Source: Pseudovibrio japonicus
GTDB lineage: Bacteria; Pseudomonadota; Alphaproteobacteria; Rhizobiales; Stappiaceae
Direction: 5' to 3'
NCBI RefSeq assembly: GCF_014651595.1
Contig: NZ_BMXE01000003.1
Span: forward strand, 186,001-250,000
Length of the DNA stretch: 64,000 nucleotides
Shown in pieces: positions 47,380-54,751 of this stretch. The position numbers were made by a program, and so were the translations under genes. Under the pieces are notes generated by a model, which saw only the letters and a program-made list of their open reading frames with translations, searched no databases and was not told the origin of the DNA. Each line of letters begins with the position of its first letter. The stretch's first letter is position 1.

Positions 47380-47456
47380 GGGCCTGTAGCTCAACTGGTT
47401 AGAGCCGTCCGCTCATAACGGACTGGTTGGGGGTTCAAGTCCCTCCGGGCCTACCA
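47380..47456 (+). tRNA. tRNA with CAU anticodon, probably tRNA-Ile2 (lysidine-modified)
   Basis: 77 bases with encoded CCA. Acceptor GGGCCTG pairs with CGGGCCT, anticodon stem GTCCG/CGGAC encloses CTCATAA, and the T arm is GGGGGTTCAAGTCCCTC. CAU can be elongator Met or Ile2. The GGGCC acceptor, discriminator A and variable-loop pattern lean towards Ile2 (inference). Structure fit is excellent; identity is less sure. Confidence 0.9.
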
Positions 47457-47801
47457 CCTTCCCTATCTTCTTCATTTTCTTTTTATATCGGCTTTCACGA
47501 TGTGATCTGCATTCACGTCGTGAACTTATTCTTTCTACATGCCGTAATTCTGGGGTGTGTTTAGAGTAGATATTTATCTCACCATGAATTTATAGGTGAT
47601 ATATTGTATCGGATAAACGCTAGGTGAAATTAGTTTAAAGTAATTACTTTGTTCTTACATTGCTAAAAGAAACTAATACCTTGATATGTCGTGAGATGAC
47701 ATAATTCAGCTCAGCTAATATACCAAAGCTACATCGATACAACTGACACTTTCTTTCTCAGAAATTTTTCGTGAAGTCCTCATTAGATTAGGGGTTGCTC
47801 T
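47457..47801. promoter_or_regulatory. csg operon upstream region with paired palindromes
   Basis: A 345-base AT-rich region without a gene. Two near-identical dyads, TTCACGATGTGA (47494-47505) and TTCACGTCGTGAA (47512-47524), lie 18-19 bases apart centre to centre and could be a regulator site. The csg promoter should lie in the AT-rich part from about 47550 to 47790. No csgD-like regulator is adjacent. Confidence 0.45.
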
Positions 47802-48272
47802 ATGAGACTAAATTCTGCTCTCGGGCTCATGCTGGGGTGTGTCCTCAGTGTGGGCTCCTCTCACGCACAACAACTTGTTTATCAGCCAATTAATCCGAGC
47901 TTTGGTGGTTATTCGTCCAACACGACGCACCTGTTTGCAACAGCCAATGCGCAGAAAACTGCCACGGCGCGGGATATAAACAGTGGCGGTGGTTATGGCT
48001 CCGGCAGCGGGGCTGACGGAGACGGGACGAGCCTTGCTGATTTGTTTGTGCGCCAGTTGCAAAACCGATTGATCTATGCGCTGGCTGATCAGGTTTCGCA
48101 GGCGATCTTTGGTGAAGATCCCAAGGACAGCGGCACCGTCAGCTTTGGGGACCAGAAAGTTTCCTTTGTGCGGGGCACAGATTCCATTCAGCTGCAGATT
48201 ATTGATGAGAGCACAGGTGCGATTACCGATATTACGGTTCCCGTTCTGCAGGCCGATACTCCAATAAATTGA
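47802..48272 (+). CDS. csgF: Curli assembly protein CsgF
   Basis: A 156-residue secreted protein. After a signal peptide cut at Ser-His-Ala (residue 22) the mature N-terminus shows the CsgF hallmark Leu-Val-Tyr-Gln-Pro-Ile-Asn-Pro-Ser-Phe-Gly-Gly. In E. coli this segment inserts into the CsgG pore and couples it to the nucleator on the cell surface. A Gly/Ser-rich linker and a C-terminal domain with Gln-Asn-Arg-Leu follow. ATG follows AGGGG. First gene of the probable operon, 15 bases before csgG. Confidence 0.9.
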   Translation: MRLNSALGLMLGCVLSVGSSHAQQLVYQPINPSFGGYSSNTTHLFATANAQKTATARDINSGGGYGSGSGADGDGTSLADLFVRQLQNRLIYALADQVSQAIFGEDPKDSGTVSFGDQKVSFVRGTDSIQLQIIDESTGAITDITVPVLQADTPIN

Positions 48273-48287
48273 TGCCAGGTTATTGAT

Positions 48288-49238
48288 ATGATGAAGAAAT
48301 CCATTGTTATCGCCATGGCGTTGTCGTTGTCTGCTTGCGGGCCGGTAACACGCATGGCTTTTAGTCCCGGACCTCAACTTGCAACGGTTTCTGCCCAAGC
48401 AAGTAAGTTGAAGAGGCTGCCCCCTCCGAAGGAGCCGGTTTATGCTGCTGTCTATAGTTATCAGGACCTGACTGGCCAGTATAAACCCTCTGAAAATGTG
48501 CAGACTCTGTCCCGTTCAGTTACGCAAGGTGCTGACACCATGCTGGTGCGGGCTTTGCAGGATGCGGGGGATCGGCGTTGGTTCCGCGTGGTTGAGAGGG
48601 GCAATCTGGATGCGCTCCTGAAGGAACGTCAGATCGTTACGCAGATCCGCAAGATCTATCTGGGCGAAGAGAAAGTTGACCCGAACGTGCTGCCACCACT
48701 GCTTTATGCGGGCGTGCTGTTTGAAGGCGGCATCGTTGGATATGACAGCAACACCCGCACTGGCGGCGCAGGCGCTCGTTACCTGGGCATTGGCGGGAAT
48801 GCAGATTACCGGCAGGACGACGTTACCGTTGCACTTCGTGCTGTGAGCACCCGTACGGGCGAAGTCATGGCCAACGTTATGGTGCAGAAGTCTGTTGTTT
48901 CCGTCGGTCTGAAGGGCGGTGCGTTCCGCTACATCGCTTTGGATGAAATTTTGGAAGCTGAAGCGGGCATCACCAGAAATGAACCGGTCACCCTTGCTGT
49001 GCAGCAGGCCGTTGAGAAAGCGGTTTACTCCATTGTTATGGAAGGTGCGCGCGTTGGGGCTTGGAGTTTTGAAAATCCGGCCCAAGCCAATGTTTTGTAT
49101 CAGGAATACACATCTGAGAAGGCACAGGTTACGCAGCCTGTAAAGGTGAAAAAGGCTCGCCCCCCATCGAATAATGGTGCTTACAAAGGGAGTGTTCCAC
49201 TGGCGTGGTCAAACCTGTGGGCGAATAAGAAATCTTAG
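48288..49238 (+). CDS. csgG: Curli secretion channel lipoprotein CsgG
   Basis: A 316-residue outer-membrane lipoprotein forming the nonameric curlin export pore. The lipobox is Leu-Ser-Ala-Cys17. CsgG motifs include Val-Tyr-Ser-Tyr-Gln-Asp-Leu-Thr-Gly-Gln, then Trp-Phe-Arg-Val-Val-Glu-Arg (near 97), Glu-Gly-Gly-Ile-Val-Gly-Tyr-Asp-Ser-Asn (the amphipathic pore hairpin) and Gly-Gly-Ala-Gly-Ala-Arg-Tyr-Leu-Gly-Ile. It has about 40 residues of basic, Pro/Asn-containing tail beyond the E. coli length. Just after csgF and upstream of the curlin genes. Confidence 0.94.
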   Translation: MMKKSIVIAMALSLSACGPVTRMAFSPGPQLATVSAQASKLKRLPPPKEPVYAAVYSYQDLTGQYKPSENVQTLSRSVTQGADTMLVRALQDAGDRRWFRVVERGNLDALLKERQIVTQIRKIYLGEEKVDPNVLPPLLYAGVLFEGGIVGYDSNTRTGGAGARYLGIGGNADYRQDDVTVALRAVSTRTGEVMANVMVQKSVVSVGLKGGAFRYIALDEILEAEAGITRNEPVTLAVQQAVEKAVYSIVMEGARVGAWSFENPAQANVLYQEYTSEKAQVTQPVKVKKARPPSNNGAYKGSVPLAWSNLWANKKS

Positions 49239-49487
49239 GATGTTGCAAAATGTTCAGCAGTTCTAGAACAGCATCCATCGTTTTTCTCTTGGGCCATAAT
49301 TTTTCTAAGCCATTGAAATTAGGTGACTATGACAAATGGTGGCAAGAGATATGGGTTACCGTAAAACGGTAATAGAGGGTGTGCGACCTCGCTAAAACTC
49401 ACACACCCTCATGTCGCAACGGAGCAAATTTGATTGGTTGCAATCTCCTTTGCTCACCCGAACTATTATATGTGAAGGTTCGTAATT
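49239..49487 (+). promoter_or_regulatory. Structured leader upstream of the major curlin
   Basis: Three inverted repeats in a 250-base gap: TTACCG/CGGTAA (49355-49371), GAGGGTGTG/CACACCCTC (49375-49410) and GAGCAAA/TTTGCTC (49422-49455). The last ends about 30 bases before the curlin start. The first two could terminate or process the csgFG transcript; the third could fold over the 5' leader of the curlin mRNA. ATG at 49488 has a modest GAAGG upstream. Confidence 0.5.
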
Positions 49488-51014
49488 ATGAAGCAAATTC
49501 TTATTTTGTCATGTTCAGCATTGGCATTTTCAGTTGTTGCTGCACATGCGGGAGATGGTAATGCATCTTCCCTGAGCCAGGTGAACCTGGCGGGTGCAGG
49601 CAATAAGGGCACGATCACCCAGACCGGCGACTACAATAATTCGATTGTTCAGCAAACCAACACTGGAGGTGGCCTTAATACGGCGACTGTTATGCAGCGT
49701 GGCAGCAATAACATTGCTGGTACCAATAGCAGTTCAAACAGTATGAATGGTCAAATGGTGCAGAATGGCGCCAGTAACGTTCTTGACATCTGGCAGGACG
49801 ACAATCAGATGGTGAGCCGTGTAAGGCAGTCTGGTGATTACAACACTGCAAATATCGACCAGCGTGCGGACGATGCTCCTTCTGATCGTACCCCTGATCA
49901 CCGTGTCTGGCGTGTGAGACAGACTGGTCAGGCAGGTGCTACTTCGACGCAGAACAGTCTGGATATCACGCAGCGTGGTGATACCAACGTGGTTCATCGG
50001 GTTATTCAGCGGAATACTTCTGCAACTGGTGATGAGAATACTGCTACGATCACTCAGCGTGGCTCTTACAACGGTGCTAATATTGATGGCGTTCCGCCGG
50101 ATGGACCATCCCATGGTGCAAGACTGACGCAGGTTGGATCTGGCAACGATACATCGGCAAAACAGAATGGTGAGCGTAACAACTTCTGGCTTGAATCCAG
50201 AGGTGACGGAAACATAGTTGATTTGGTTCAGGATGCCAGCTCCATTCAGTCCTACACCAAATCTGTTATTGAAGGCGATGCGAATGATGCCGGGTATCAC
50301 CAGTCTGGTGATATGCAGGATATTGATGTTGTACTTGACGGCAGCAACTTCATGATCCGTGCCCGACAGTCTGGATCTTCCAACACAGTTGACTACGTAG
50401 GGGCCGGTGCCGACGGAAAGGTTTCCATTCAGCAGATTGGTGTTAGCAATGCCTTTTCCGGTTACTCAGCGGGCAACGACCAATATATTGCTGTGAAGCA
50501 ATCCGGTGACAATAACTATGCTGGTATTGATGGTTTGAATGGACCTAACGTCAACAAGTTCTACGTGTTGCAGACGACTGATAGCAATCGCGTACATGTT
50601 GGAGTGGTTGATGGCAGCTATAATCGCCTTCAGTTCATTCAAAAAGGCGGTAATGGCAACGTCATTGACTTTGAAGACGTTTATGGTGACCAGAACAAGA
50701 TCTTCCTCACCCAAAACGGCGAGGGTAACCTCATCACCGGTAACGTTGGCAGTAGGAACGATTCCTCTACAAGCAACAATAACCGCATTCGGGTGGCGCA
50801 GATCGGTGATTTTAACATAGCGGGTGTTTCTATCACCGGAAGTAGCAACACGGCAGACGTTGGTCAAAAGGGTAACAGCAACGTTGCTGACGTCATCCAA
50901 GCCGGAGACAACAACACTGCAACCATCACGCAGGGTGCTGCCAATGTTGGTCTTCCAACGATCATGACTGACAGTTCCATTCCATTCAATACGCTGAATG
51001 GCTCGAACTGGTAA
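49488..51014 (+). CDS. Major curlin-like amyloid subunit with many Q-x-G-x-x-N repeats
   Basis: A 508-residue secreted protein, signal peptide of 21 residues (Ala-Ala-His-Ala), mature start Gly-Asp-Gly-Asn. At least 15 exact Gln-x-Gly-x-x-Asn repeats span nearly the whole mature chain (for example Gln-Thr-Gly-Asp-Tyr-Asn, Gln-Arg-Gly-Ser-Asn-Asn, Gln-Ile-Gly-Asp-Phe-Asn), with further degenerate copies. E. coli CsgA has five repeats and 131 mature residues, so this is a much longer beta-solenoid. It follows csgG and should be the fibre subunit exported by CsgG. Confidence 0.88.
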   Translation: MKQILILSCSALAFSVVAAHAGDGNASSLSQVNLAGAGNKGTITQTGDYNNSIVQQTNTGGGLNTATVMQRGSNNIAGTNSSSNSMNGQMVQNGASNVLDIWQDDNQMVSRVRQSGDYNTANIDQRADDAPSDRTPDHRVWRVRQTGQAGATSTQNSLDITQRGDTNVVHRVIQRNTSATGDENTATITQRGSYNGANIDGVPPDGPSHGARLTQVGSGNDTSAKQNGERNNFWLESRGDGNIVDLVQDASSIQSYTKSVIEGDANDAGYHQSGDMQDIDVVLDGSNFMIRARQSGSSNTVDYVGAGADGKVSIQQIGVSNAFSGYSAGNDQYIAVKQSGDNNYAGIDGLNGPNVNKFYVLQTTDSNRVHVGVVDGSYNRLQFIQKGGNGNVIDFEDVYGDQNKIFLTQNGEGNLITGNVGSRNDSSTSNNNRIRVAQIGDFNIAGVSITGSSNTADVGQKGNSNVADVIQAGDNNTATITQGAANVGLPTIMTDSSIPFNTLNGSNW

Positions 51015-51023
51015 GATTTCTTC

Positions 51024-51050
51024 CCCCGGCCTACGGGCCGGGGCTTTTTC
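51024..51050 (+). terminator. Terminator between major curlin and the accessory curlins
   Basis: Perfect stem CCCCGGCC / GGCCGGGG with a UNCG-like TACG loop, then CTTTTTC. It sits inside the gene cluster and probably lowers expression of the downstream genes relative to the major subunit. Confidence 0.85.
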
Positions 51051-51131
51051 AATTTTACTGACTCAATCTATAGAAAATAGAAGACACTGTGATGTGATGG
51101 GAGTGGATCTTTCCACTTCCGGAGCATTGCA

Positions 51132-51647
51132 ATGTTGGTTGGTCTTCTCGTTGGCGGTTTTGCTCTGCTTGGAGTTCTATGTGGGGCAAATGCGCAGGAT
51201 GCTCTCGTCATCCCTCAAGTGGCTGTTTCCGAGTCTCAGCAAGGGGGCGCAGGTTTGCAGCTATCGGAAGGGCAGAGTGCGAAGCTGGTTTCCGGCGATA
51301 TTCCGCAGGTGACAGGTTACGGTGGGAATGCCATCAGCATTCGGGGTTTAGAAGAGAGTTTCGCCACTTTGATTGTTCCTGTGGAACCGAAAACAGTCAG
51401 TGATGTGCCAAACTCGCCGGTTGGCGGGCAGGGGCTGATTATCGGGACCGGGGATACGGTGCTTTACGAGGCACAGGGAACCGGGGATGGCTTTGGTTTC
51501 ATCCAGTATGGATATAGCAATTCATTGATAGGCAGAACTTATGGGCACGGCAACACGGCGTTGCTTGGGCCGTTCGAGAACAATAATCGGGTGCTGCTCA
51601 ATCAATTTGGAACTGGGAATTCTCTAAGTATTATGCAGGGGCAATAG
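51132..51647 (+). CDS. Accessory curlin-like protein with C-terminal repeats (possible nucleator)
   Basis: A 171-residue secreted protein, signal peptide ending Ala-Asn-Ala (residue 21). The first 110 mature residues are not repetitive and are unfamiliar. Only the last 55 residues carry curlin-type repeats (Gln-Tyr-Gly-Tyr-Ser-Asn, Thr-Tyr-Gly-His-Gly-Asn, Gln-Phe-Gly-Thr-Gly-Asn). This fits an anchor or nucleator like CsgB in which one part binds the secretion complex or surface and the other templates the fibre (inference). ATG follows GGAG with 8 bases between. Confidence 0.65.
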   Translation: MLVGLLVGGFALLGVLCGANAQDALVIPQVAVSESQQGGAGLQLSEGQSAKLVSGDIPQVTGYGGNAISIRGLEESFATLIVPVEPKTVSDVPNSPVGGQGLIIGTGDTVLYEAQGTGDGFGFIQYGYSNSLIGRTYGHGNTALLGPFENNNRVLLNQFGTGNSLSIMQGQ

Positions 51648-51688
51648 CCGTACGTGGGCTCATTGCTCCGAATTTTCGGGTGACGGAC

Positions 51689-52282
51689 ATGATAGGAAAA
51701 TCAAGCGGGTTTATTCTGGCAGGTTTGTTGATGCAGACGGCCGCGTTTGCCGGTGATGGGAATACCGCACTTATCCGGCAGGTGGGTGACAATCACACGG
51801 TTCAGGTTTCACAAACTGCAAGCAACAGCGATGCAACTGTTCTGCAAGGCGGAGAAACTCTCGCTGCTGGTGTAGGGCAGACCGTCTTGCGCGGGGCATG
51901 GGCTCTTGGTGATTTTTGGGGCGCGTCAAAAAATGCTTTTGATGCGGCTGACAACGTGGCCGCGCTTGTGGTGCGTGAGAGCTTTCTTGCTCCCTCTGCC
52001 ACTGGTGTTGGCAATGATGCGACAGTTGTGATTTCCGGCGATAATTCAACAGCTAACCTGTTTCAGACCGGAAATAACAATCTAGGGTCGGTGGAGGTTT
52101 CCGGTAGTGATTCCAAAGGAACCTTGTGGCAGCACGGCAACGACAATGAGGCTGGGCTGTCTGTCATCAGTGATAGCACCTATGTGCTTTACACCCAGCG
52201 TGGTAACGGGCTGAAGACCTCTGATGGCAATACGCTCACGGTTTATGCTCCGGGTAACTCCCTCAGAGTGGATCAGCAATAG
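51689..52282 (+). CDS. Curlin-family protein with central non-repeat insert
   Basis: A 197-residue secreted protein whose mature N-terminus (Ala-Gly-Asp-Gly-Asn) matches the major curlin. It has curlin repeats at residues 30-52 (Gln-Val-Gly-Asp-Asn-His) and 118-175 (Gln-Thr-Gly-Asn-Asn-Asn, Gln-His-Gly-Asn-Asp-Asn). A non-repetitive, partly helical insert of about 50 residues interrupts them (Trp-Ala-Leu-Gly-Asp-Phe-Trp-Gly-Ala-Ser). It ends Arg-Val-Asp-Gln-Gln. ATG 51689 is used. It lies 41 bases after the previous gene and probably shares its transcript. Confidence 0.65.
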   Translation: MIGKSSGFILAGLLMQTAAFAGDGNTALIRQVGDNHTVQVSQTASNSDATVLQGGETLAAGVGQTVLRGAWALGDFWGASKNAFDAADNVAALVVRESFLAPSATGVGNDATVVISGDNSTANLFQTGNNNLGSVEVSGSDSKGTLWQHGNDNEAGLSVISDSTYVLYTQRGNGLKTSDGNTLTVYAPGNSLRVDQQ

Positions 52283-52379
52283 GGCATGCTCGTGAGTCAG
52301 ACACAGCGTTGGTGATCACAGTGGACTGTGCTGCCGTACGGTATGGTGTGCGGTGCCGGGATGTTCCGGGTTTCAGGAG

Positions 52380-53249
52380 TTACGGATTACTGGCGTTTTG
52401 GCGTTCGGCCATTGCGAGTGCTCCGTGTAGGGCATCGCTTTTGGCGGGTACAATGAACTGCTTCAGGTCTGGAGGTAAAAAGGCGTCGTAAGCCTGACTT
52501 AGACCACCAAGCAGGGCGATGGGCAGTTTGCCGTCATCGCTCAGGAGTCGCAGGGCCGAGGCCACGTAGGTGGTGCCTTCCTCAACGATGTCGAGGGCAA
52601 GGCTGCTTTGTTGCTGGGCGTAGATGAGGATGATCGGCATGAACTCGGCGAAGTCCTTGGGCTTTGCGCTGCGAGCGAACTCCGAGAGTTTGCGCGGGTC
52701 ATCGTCAAACTGGCGTAGGATATGCTCGGTGAGCGGGCAAAGTCTGCGTAGGCCGTCGTGTGCGAGCAGGGCTTCTTCCAGTGCACGTTCGCCCATTTTA
52801 GCACCGCTGCCCTGATCTCCGCAATGGAAGCCCCAGCCACCCAGATAGTAATGCTGGCCGCCTTTGCGGGCCATGAAATTGGAGCCAGTTCCGACGATGC
52901 CGATCACACCGTCTCCAGCGCCGTGTGCGCCTTCCAGTGCGATCACGGTGTCGGTGACAATCTGCGCTGAGGCGAAGGGCAGGGTTTGTGCAAGTCCCTC
53001 CGGATCGTGGTGGGCGTTGGCGCCTGCAAGGCCCAGAACGGCGACGGTTTGCTGTAAGGCTTCTTCGGTCAGGCCCGCGTCTTTACACGCTTCATTTGCT
53101 GCGAAACTAATGGATTTCACGCTCTGGGCAGGGTCGCTGTAAATGTTGGCTGGTCCGGCTGTCCCACGGCCCAGTAAACGTCCATCTGCTGTTGCGATTG
53201 CTGCACGGCATGTGGTGCCTCCGCCATCAACACCCAGAATGTAATCCAT
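52380..53249 (-). CDS. BadF/BadG-type ATPase, N-acetylglucosamine kinase-like
   Basis: A 289-residue sugar kinase of the ASKHA fold: phosphate-1 motif Val-Asp-Gly-Gly-Gly-Thr-Thr-Cys at the N-terminus, Gly-Leu-Ala-Gly-Ala-Asn near 74, Gly-Ile-Val-Gly-Thr-Gly-Ser-Asn near 118, Gly-Gly-Trp-Gly-Phe-His-Cys-Gly-Asp-Gln-Gly-Ser near 138-149, and adenosine motif Leu-Leu-Gly-Gly-Leu near the end. In this family it probably phosphorylates GlcNAc or glucosamine from cell-wall or chitin recycling. No sugar transporter is adjacent. Confidence 0.85.
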   Translation of the reverse strand: MDYILGVDGGGTTCRAAIATADGRLLGRGTAGPANIYSDPAQSVKSISFAANEACKDAGLTEEALQQTVAVLGLAGANAHHDPEGLAQTLPFASAQIVTDTVIALEGAHGAGDGVIGIVGTGSNFMARKGGQHYYLGGWGFHCGDQGSGAKMGERALEEALLAHDGLRRLCPLTEHILRQFDDDPRKLSEFARSAKPKDFAEFMPIILIYAQQQSSLALDIVEEGTTYVASALRLLSDDGKLPIALLGGLSQAYDAFLPPDLKQFIVPAKSDALHGALAMAERQNASNP

Positions 53250-53607
53250 GAGGTTTGCCTCTTCTCTTCCGCTTCCAATCCTGTGTATGGCAGCAGGTGT
53301 TTAATGCATGGTTGAGACGTGGTGGTTTTGTCGGGGCTGCTGCACTTCCAAAGTGGTTGGCGTAAGGGATGCAGGGGGAGCCCGAGGTGGCCTTGATATG
53401 CTGGGCTATCTTTTTTGGCCATAGGGGCGCGTCGGATTGCACGCTTGCGGGGTGTAGGATGCCAAGTGCTTTGTTGAGTTGCGGAAGCTACTCTAAACGT
53501 GAAGTGCTCGGTGAGCTACGAACTGTAAACCAGAAGCAGGTTTGTTGCGTGCGGGCAGCCAGGCAACGCCCATCTGGGATAGGCGTTGCTGCAGAACGAT
53601 AAGGGGT
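53250..53607. other. Spacer between pyrE and the kinase gene
   Basis: About 360 bases; open frames here overlap on several strands without ribosome binding sites. Nothing convincing. Confidence 0.4.
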
Positions 53608-54147
53608 CTATTTAGGTTCCAGATCAGCCCGTGTGAAAACCGGATAAACGGGCAGGTTAGGAACGCCTTGAATTGCGGGGTTGCCTTCTCCTCGCCAGAT
53701 CGCGCAGATGACTGCGCGAACATCGGCGCCTTCCTGTATTGCAAGCTGATGGGCGTCCGCGACCGCACCGCCGGTGGAAATCACATCCTCGATGAAGGCT
53801 ATTTTTTTCCCGGCGACGTCCTGGCCCTCAATCGCCCGGCAGGTGCCATAGGATTTGGCTTCTTTTCGAACGAATGCTGCCGGTAGTCCGGTGTGCAAGG
53901 AAAGGGCGGTCACGAGGGGGACGCCTCCCAGTTCGAGGCCAGCGATAATCTCGGTTTCGGGTGGCAGTAAATCACTCATTGCCTTTGCGAGTGGCCGCAA
54001 CAGGTGAGGCAGACCTTCAAAGCGATATTTGTCGAAATAGCGGTTTGACACCTGTCCTGAGCGCAGCACAAATTCGCCCTCAAGCGCAGCGACCTCGGTA
54101 ATGCTCCGCGCGAGATCGGGCAATGACAATATGGACTGATCTGACAT
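53608..54147 (-). CDS. pyrE: Orotate phosphoribosyltransferase
   Basis: A 179-residue enzyme adding ribose phosphate from PRPP to orotate in pyrimidine synthesis. The PRPP loop is Phe-Ile-Glu-Asp-Val-Ile-Ser-Thr-Gly-Gly-Ala-Val near 117-128. The substrate side shows Leu-Arg-Ser-Gly-Gln-Val-Ser-Asn-Arg-Tyr-Phe-Asp-Lys-Tyr and Arg-Lys-Glu-Ala-Lys-Ser-Tyr-Gly. It is shorter than the E. coli enzyme, similar to archaeal and some alphaproteobacterial forms. Apparently monocistronic. Confidence 0.9.
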   Translation of the reverse strand: MSDQSILSLPDLARSITEVAALEGEFVLRSGQVSNRYFDKYRFEGLPHLLRPLAKAMSDLLPPETEIIAGLELGGVPLVTALSLHTGLPAAFVRKEAKSYGTCRAIEGQDVAGKKIAFIEDVISTGGAVADAHQLAIQEGADVRAVICAIWRGEGNPAIQGVPNLPVYPVFTRADLEPK

Positions 54148-54335
54148 CTGGTTTCCCCTTTAAATTCAATCGGCCCATTACTAGTGCGAAGGCAGCTGAC
54201 TGGCAAACGTTTTGGTGAACTCGATGCGCCGGAAGGGAACGTCGGTAAGCAGGGGCATCTTTTCTCGCCGTTTCGGATCGAAATACTGCTGGACTTCAGT
54301 AAATCAAGTGCTTCAGAGAATTCCGGAAACTGCTC
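54148..54335. other. Spacer upstream of the SoxR-like promoter
   Basis: No gene visible; holds the pyrE promoter on the minus strand. Confidence 0.4.
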
Positions 54336-54366
54336 TTGACTTAAACTTAACTTGAAGCCCTAGACA
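54336..54366 (+). promoter_or_regulatory. SoxR/MerR-type promoter with 19-base spacer
   Basis: -35 TTGACT and -10 TAGACA are separated by 19 bases, the overlong spacing used by MerR-family activators. The spacer region carries CTTAAACTTAACTTGAAG (54340-54357), which matches the E. coli-type SoxR box CCTCAAGTTAACTTGAGG at 14 of 18 positions and in the same register to both hexamers. Start of transcription expected near 54373. The next confident gene on this strand is the MFS exporter. Confidence 0.6.
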
Positions 54367-54633
54367 GGATGTCATCGGAAACCAATAGAAAGGTTGTTGT
54401 GATGATAAAGAGCGCCCTGAGCCAGCTGGAATCTGCCCTGCCTGATCCTGTCGTGATGGTGAGCCTTTTTTGTGAGCATCGGCGAGGTGTTGTGCGTTCG
54501 CGGGTGAGCAAAGTTCATGCTCTGGTGTGTGACGATGACATTGCCGTCGTTTCTCCTGGGAAGACTAGTCAGTAAAGCAGATAGGGGCCTTATCAAATTC
54601 GTCAGCATCTGAATGGGGATGGGAGGTCTCGGT

Positions 54634-54693
54634 GTGATTTTTAAGAAGAGCGTTCGCTCGTGGCTTTGGCGTGCGGAGCCGTATTGGTTTTAA
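54634..54693 (+). CDS. Probable leader peptide, 19 residues, rich in Trp/Tyr/Phe
   Basis: GTG-initiated frame with a strong GGGAGG seven bases upstream. Product: (fMet)-Ile-Phe-Lys-Lys-Ser-Val-Arg-Ser-Trp-Leu-Trp-Arg-Ala-Glu-Pro-Tyr-Trp-Phe, then TAA. Three Trp plus Tyr and Phe in the last ten codons, followed 17 bases later by a terminator-like hairpin, is the layout of ribosome-mediated attenuators such as trpL or antibiotic-inducible efflux leaders. Codons Tyr-Trp (54682-54687) can pair with CCAATA at 54714-54719 in the terminator stem and loop. Confidence 0.5.
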   Translation: MIFKKSVRSWLWRAEPYWF

Positions 54694-54710
54694 GCGTTTT
54701 GGTGCCGGGT

Positions 54711-54738
54711 AGCCCAATAGATTTTGCTGGGCTTTTTA
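54711..54738 (+). terminator. Attenuator-like hairpin upstream of MFS gene
   Basis: Stem AGCCCA / TGGGCT with an 11-base loop, then TTTTTA, ending 14 bases before the MFS start. It lies downstream of the leader peptide and upstream of the exporter, so it acts within the 5' leader rather than at a gene end. Confidence 0.6.
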
Positions 54739-54751
54739 CAGGTGGGGCTTC

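Noticed and set aside
47380-47456. tRNA as an integration site
   Set aside because: No integrase, no repeated 3' tRNA fragment and no composition break were seen on either side; the neighbouring curli genes look native.
54369-54575. 68-codon open frame between the SoxR-like promoter and the leader peptide
   Set aside because: Its first ATG lies at or before the predicted transcription start, the internal ATG at 54402 has no ribosome binding site, and the composition is not convincing. Treated as untranslated leader.
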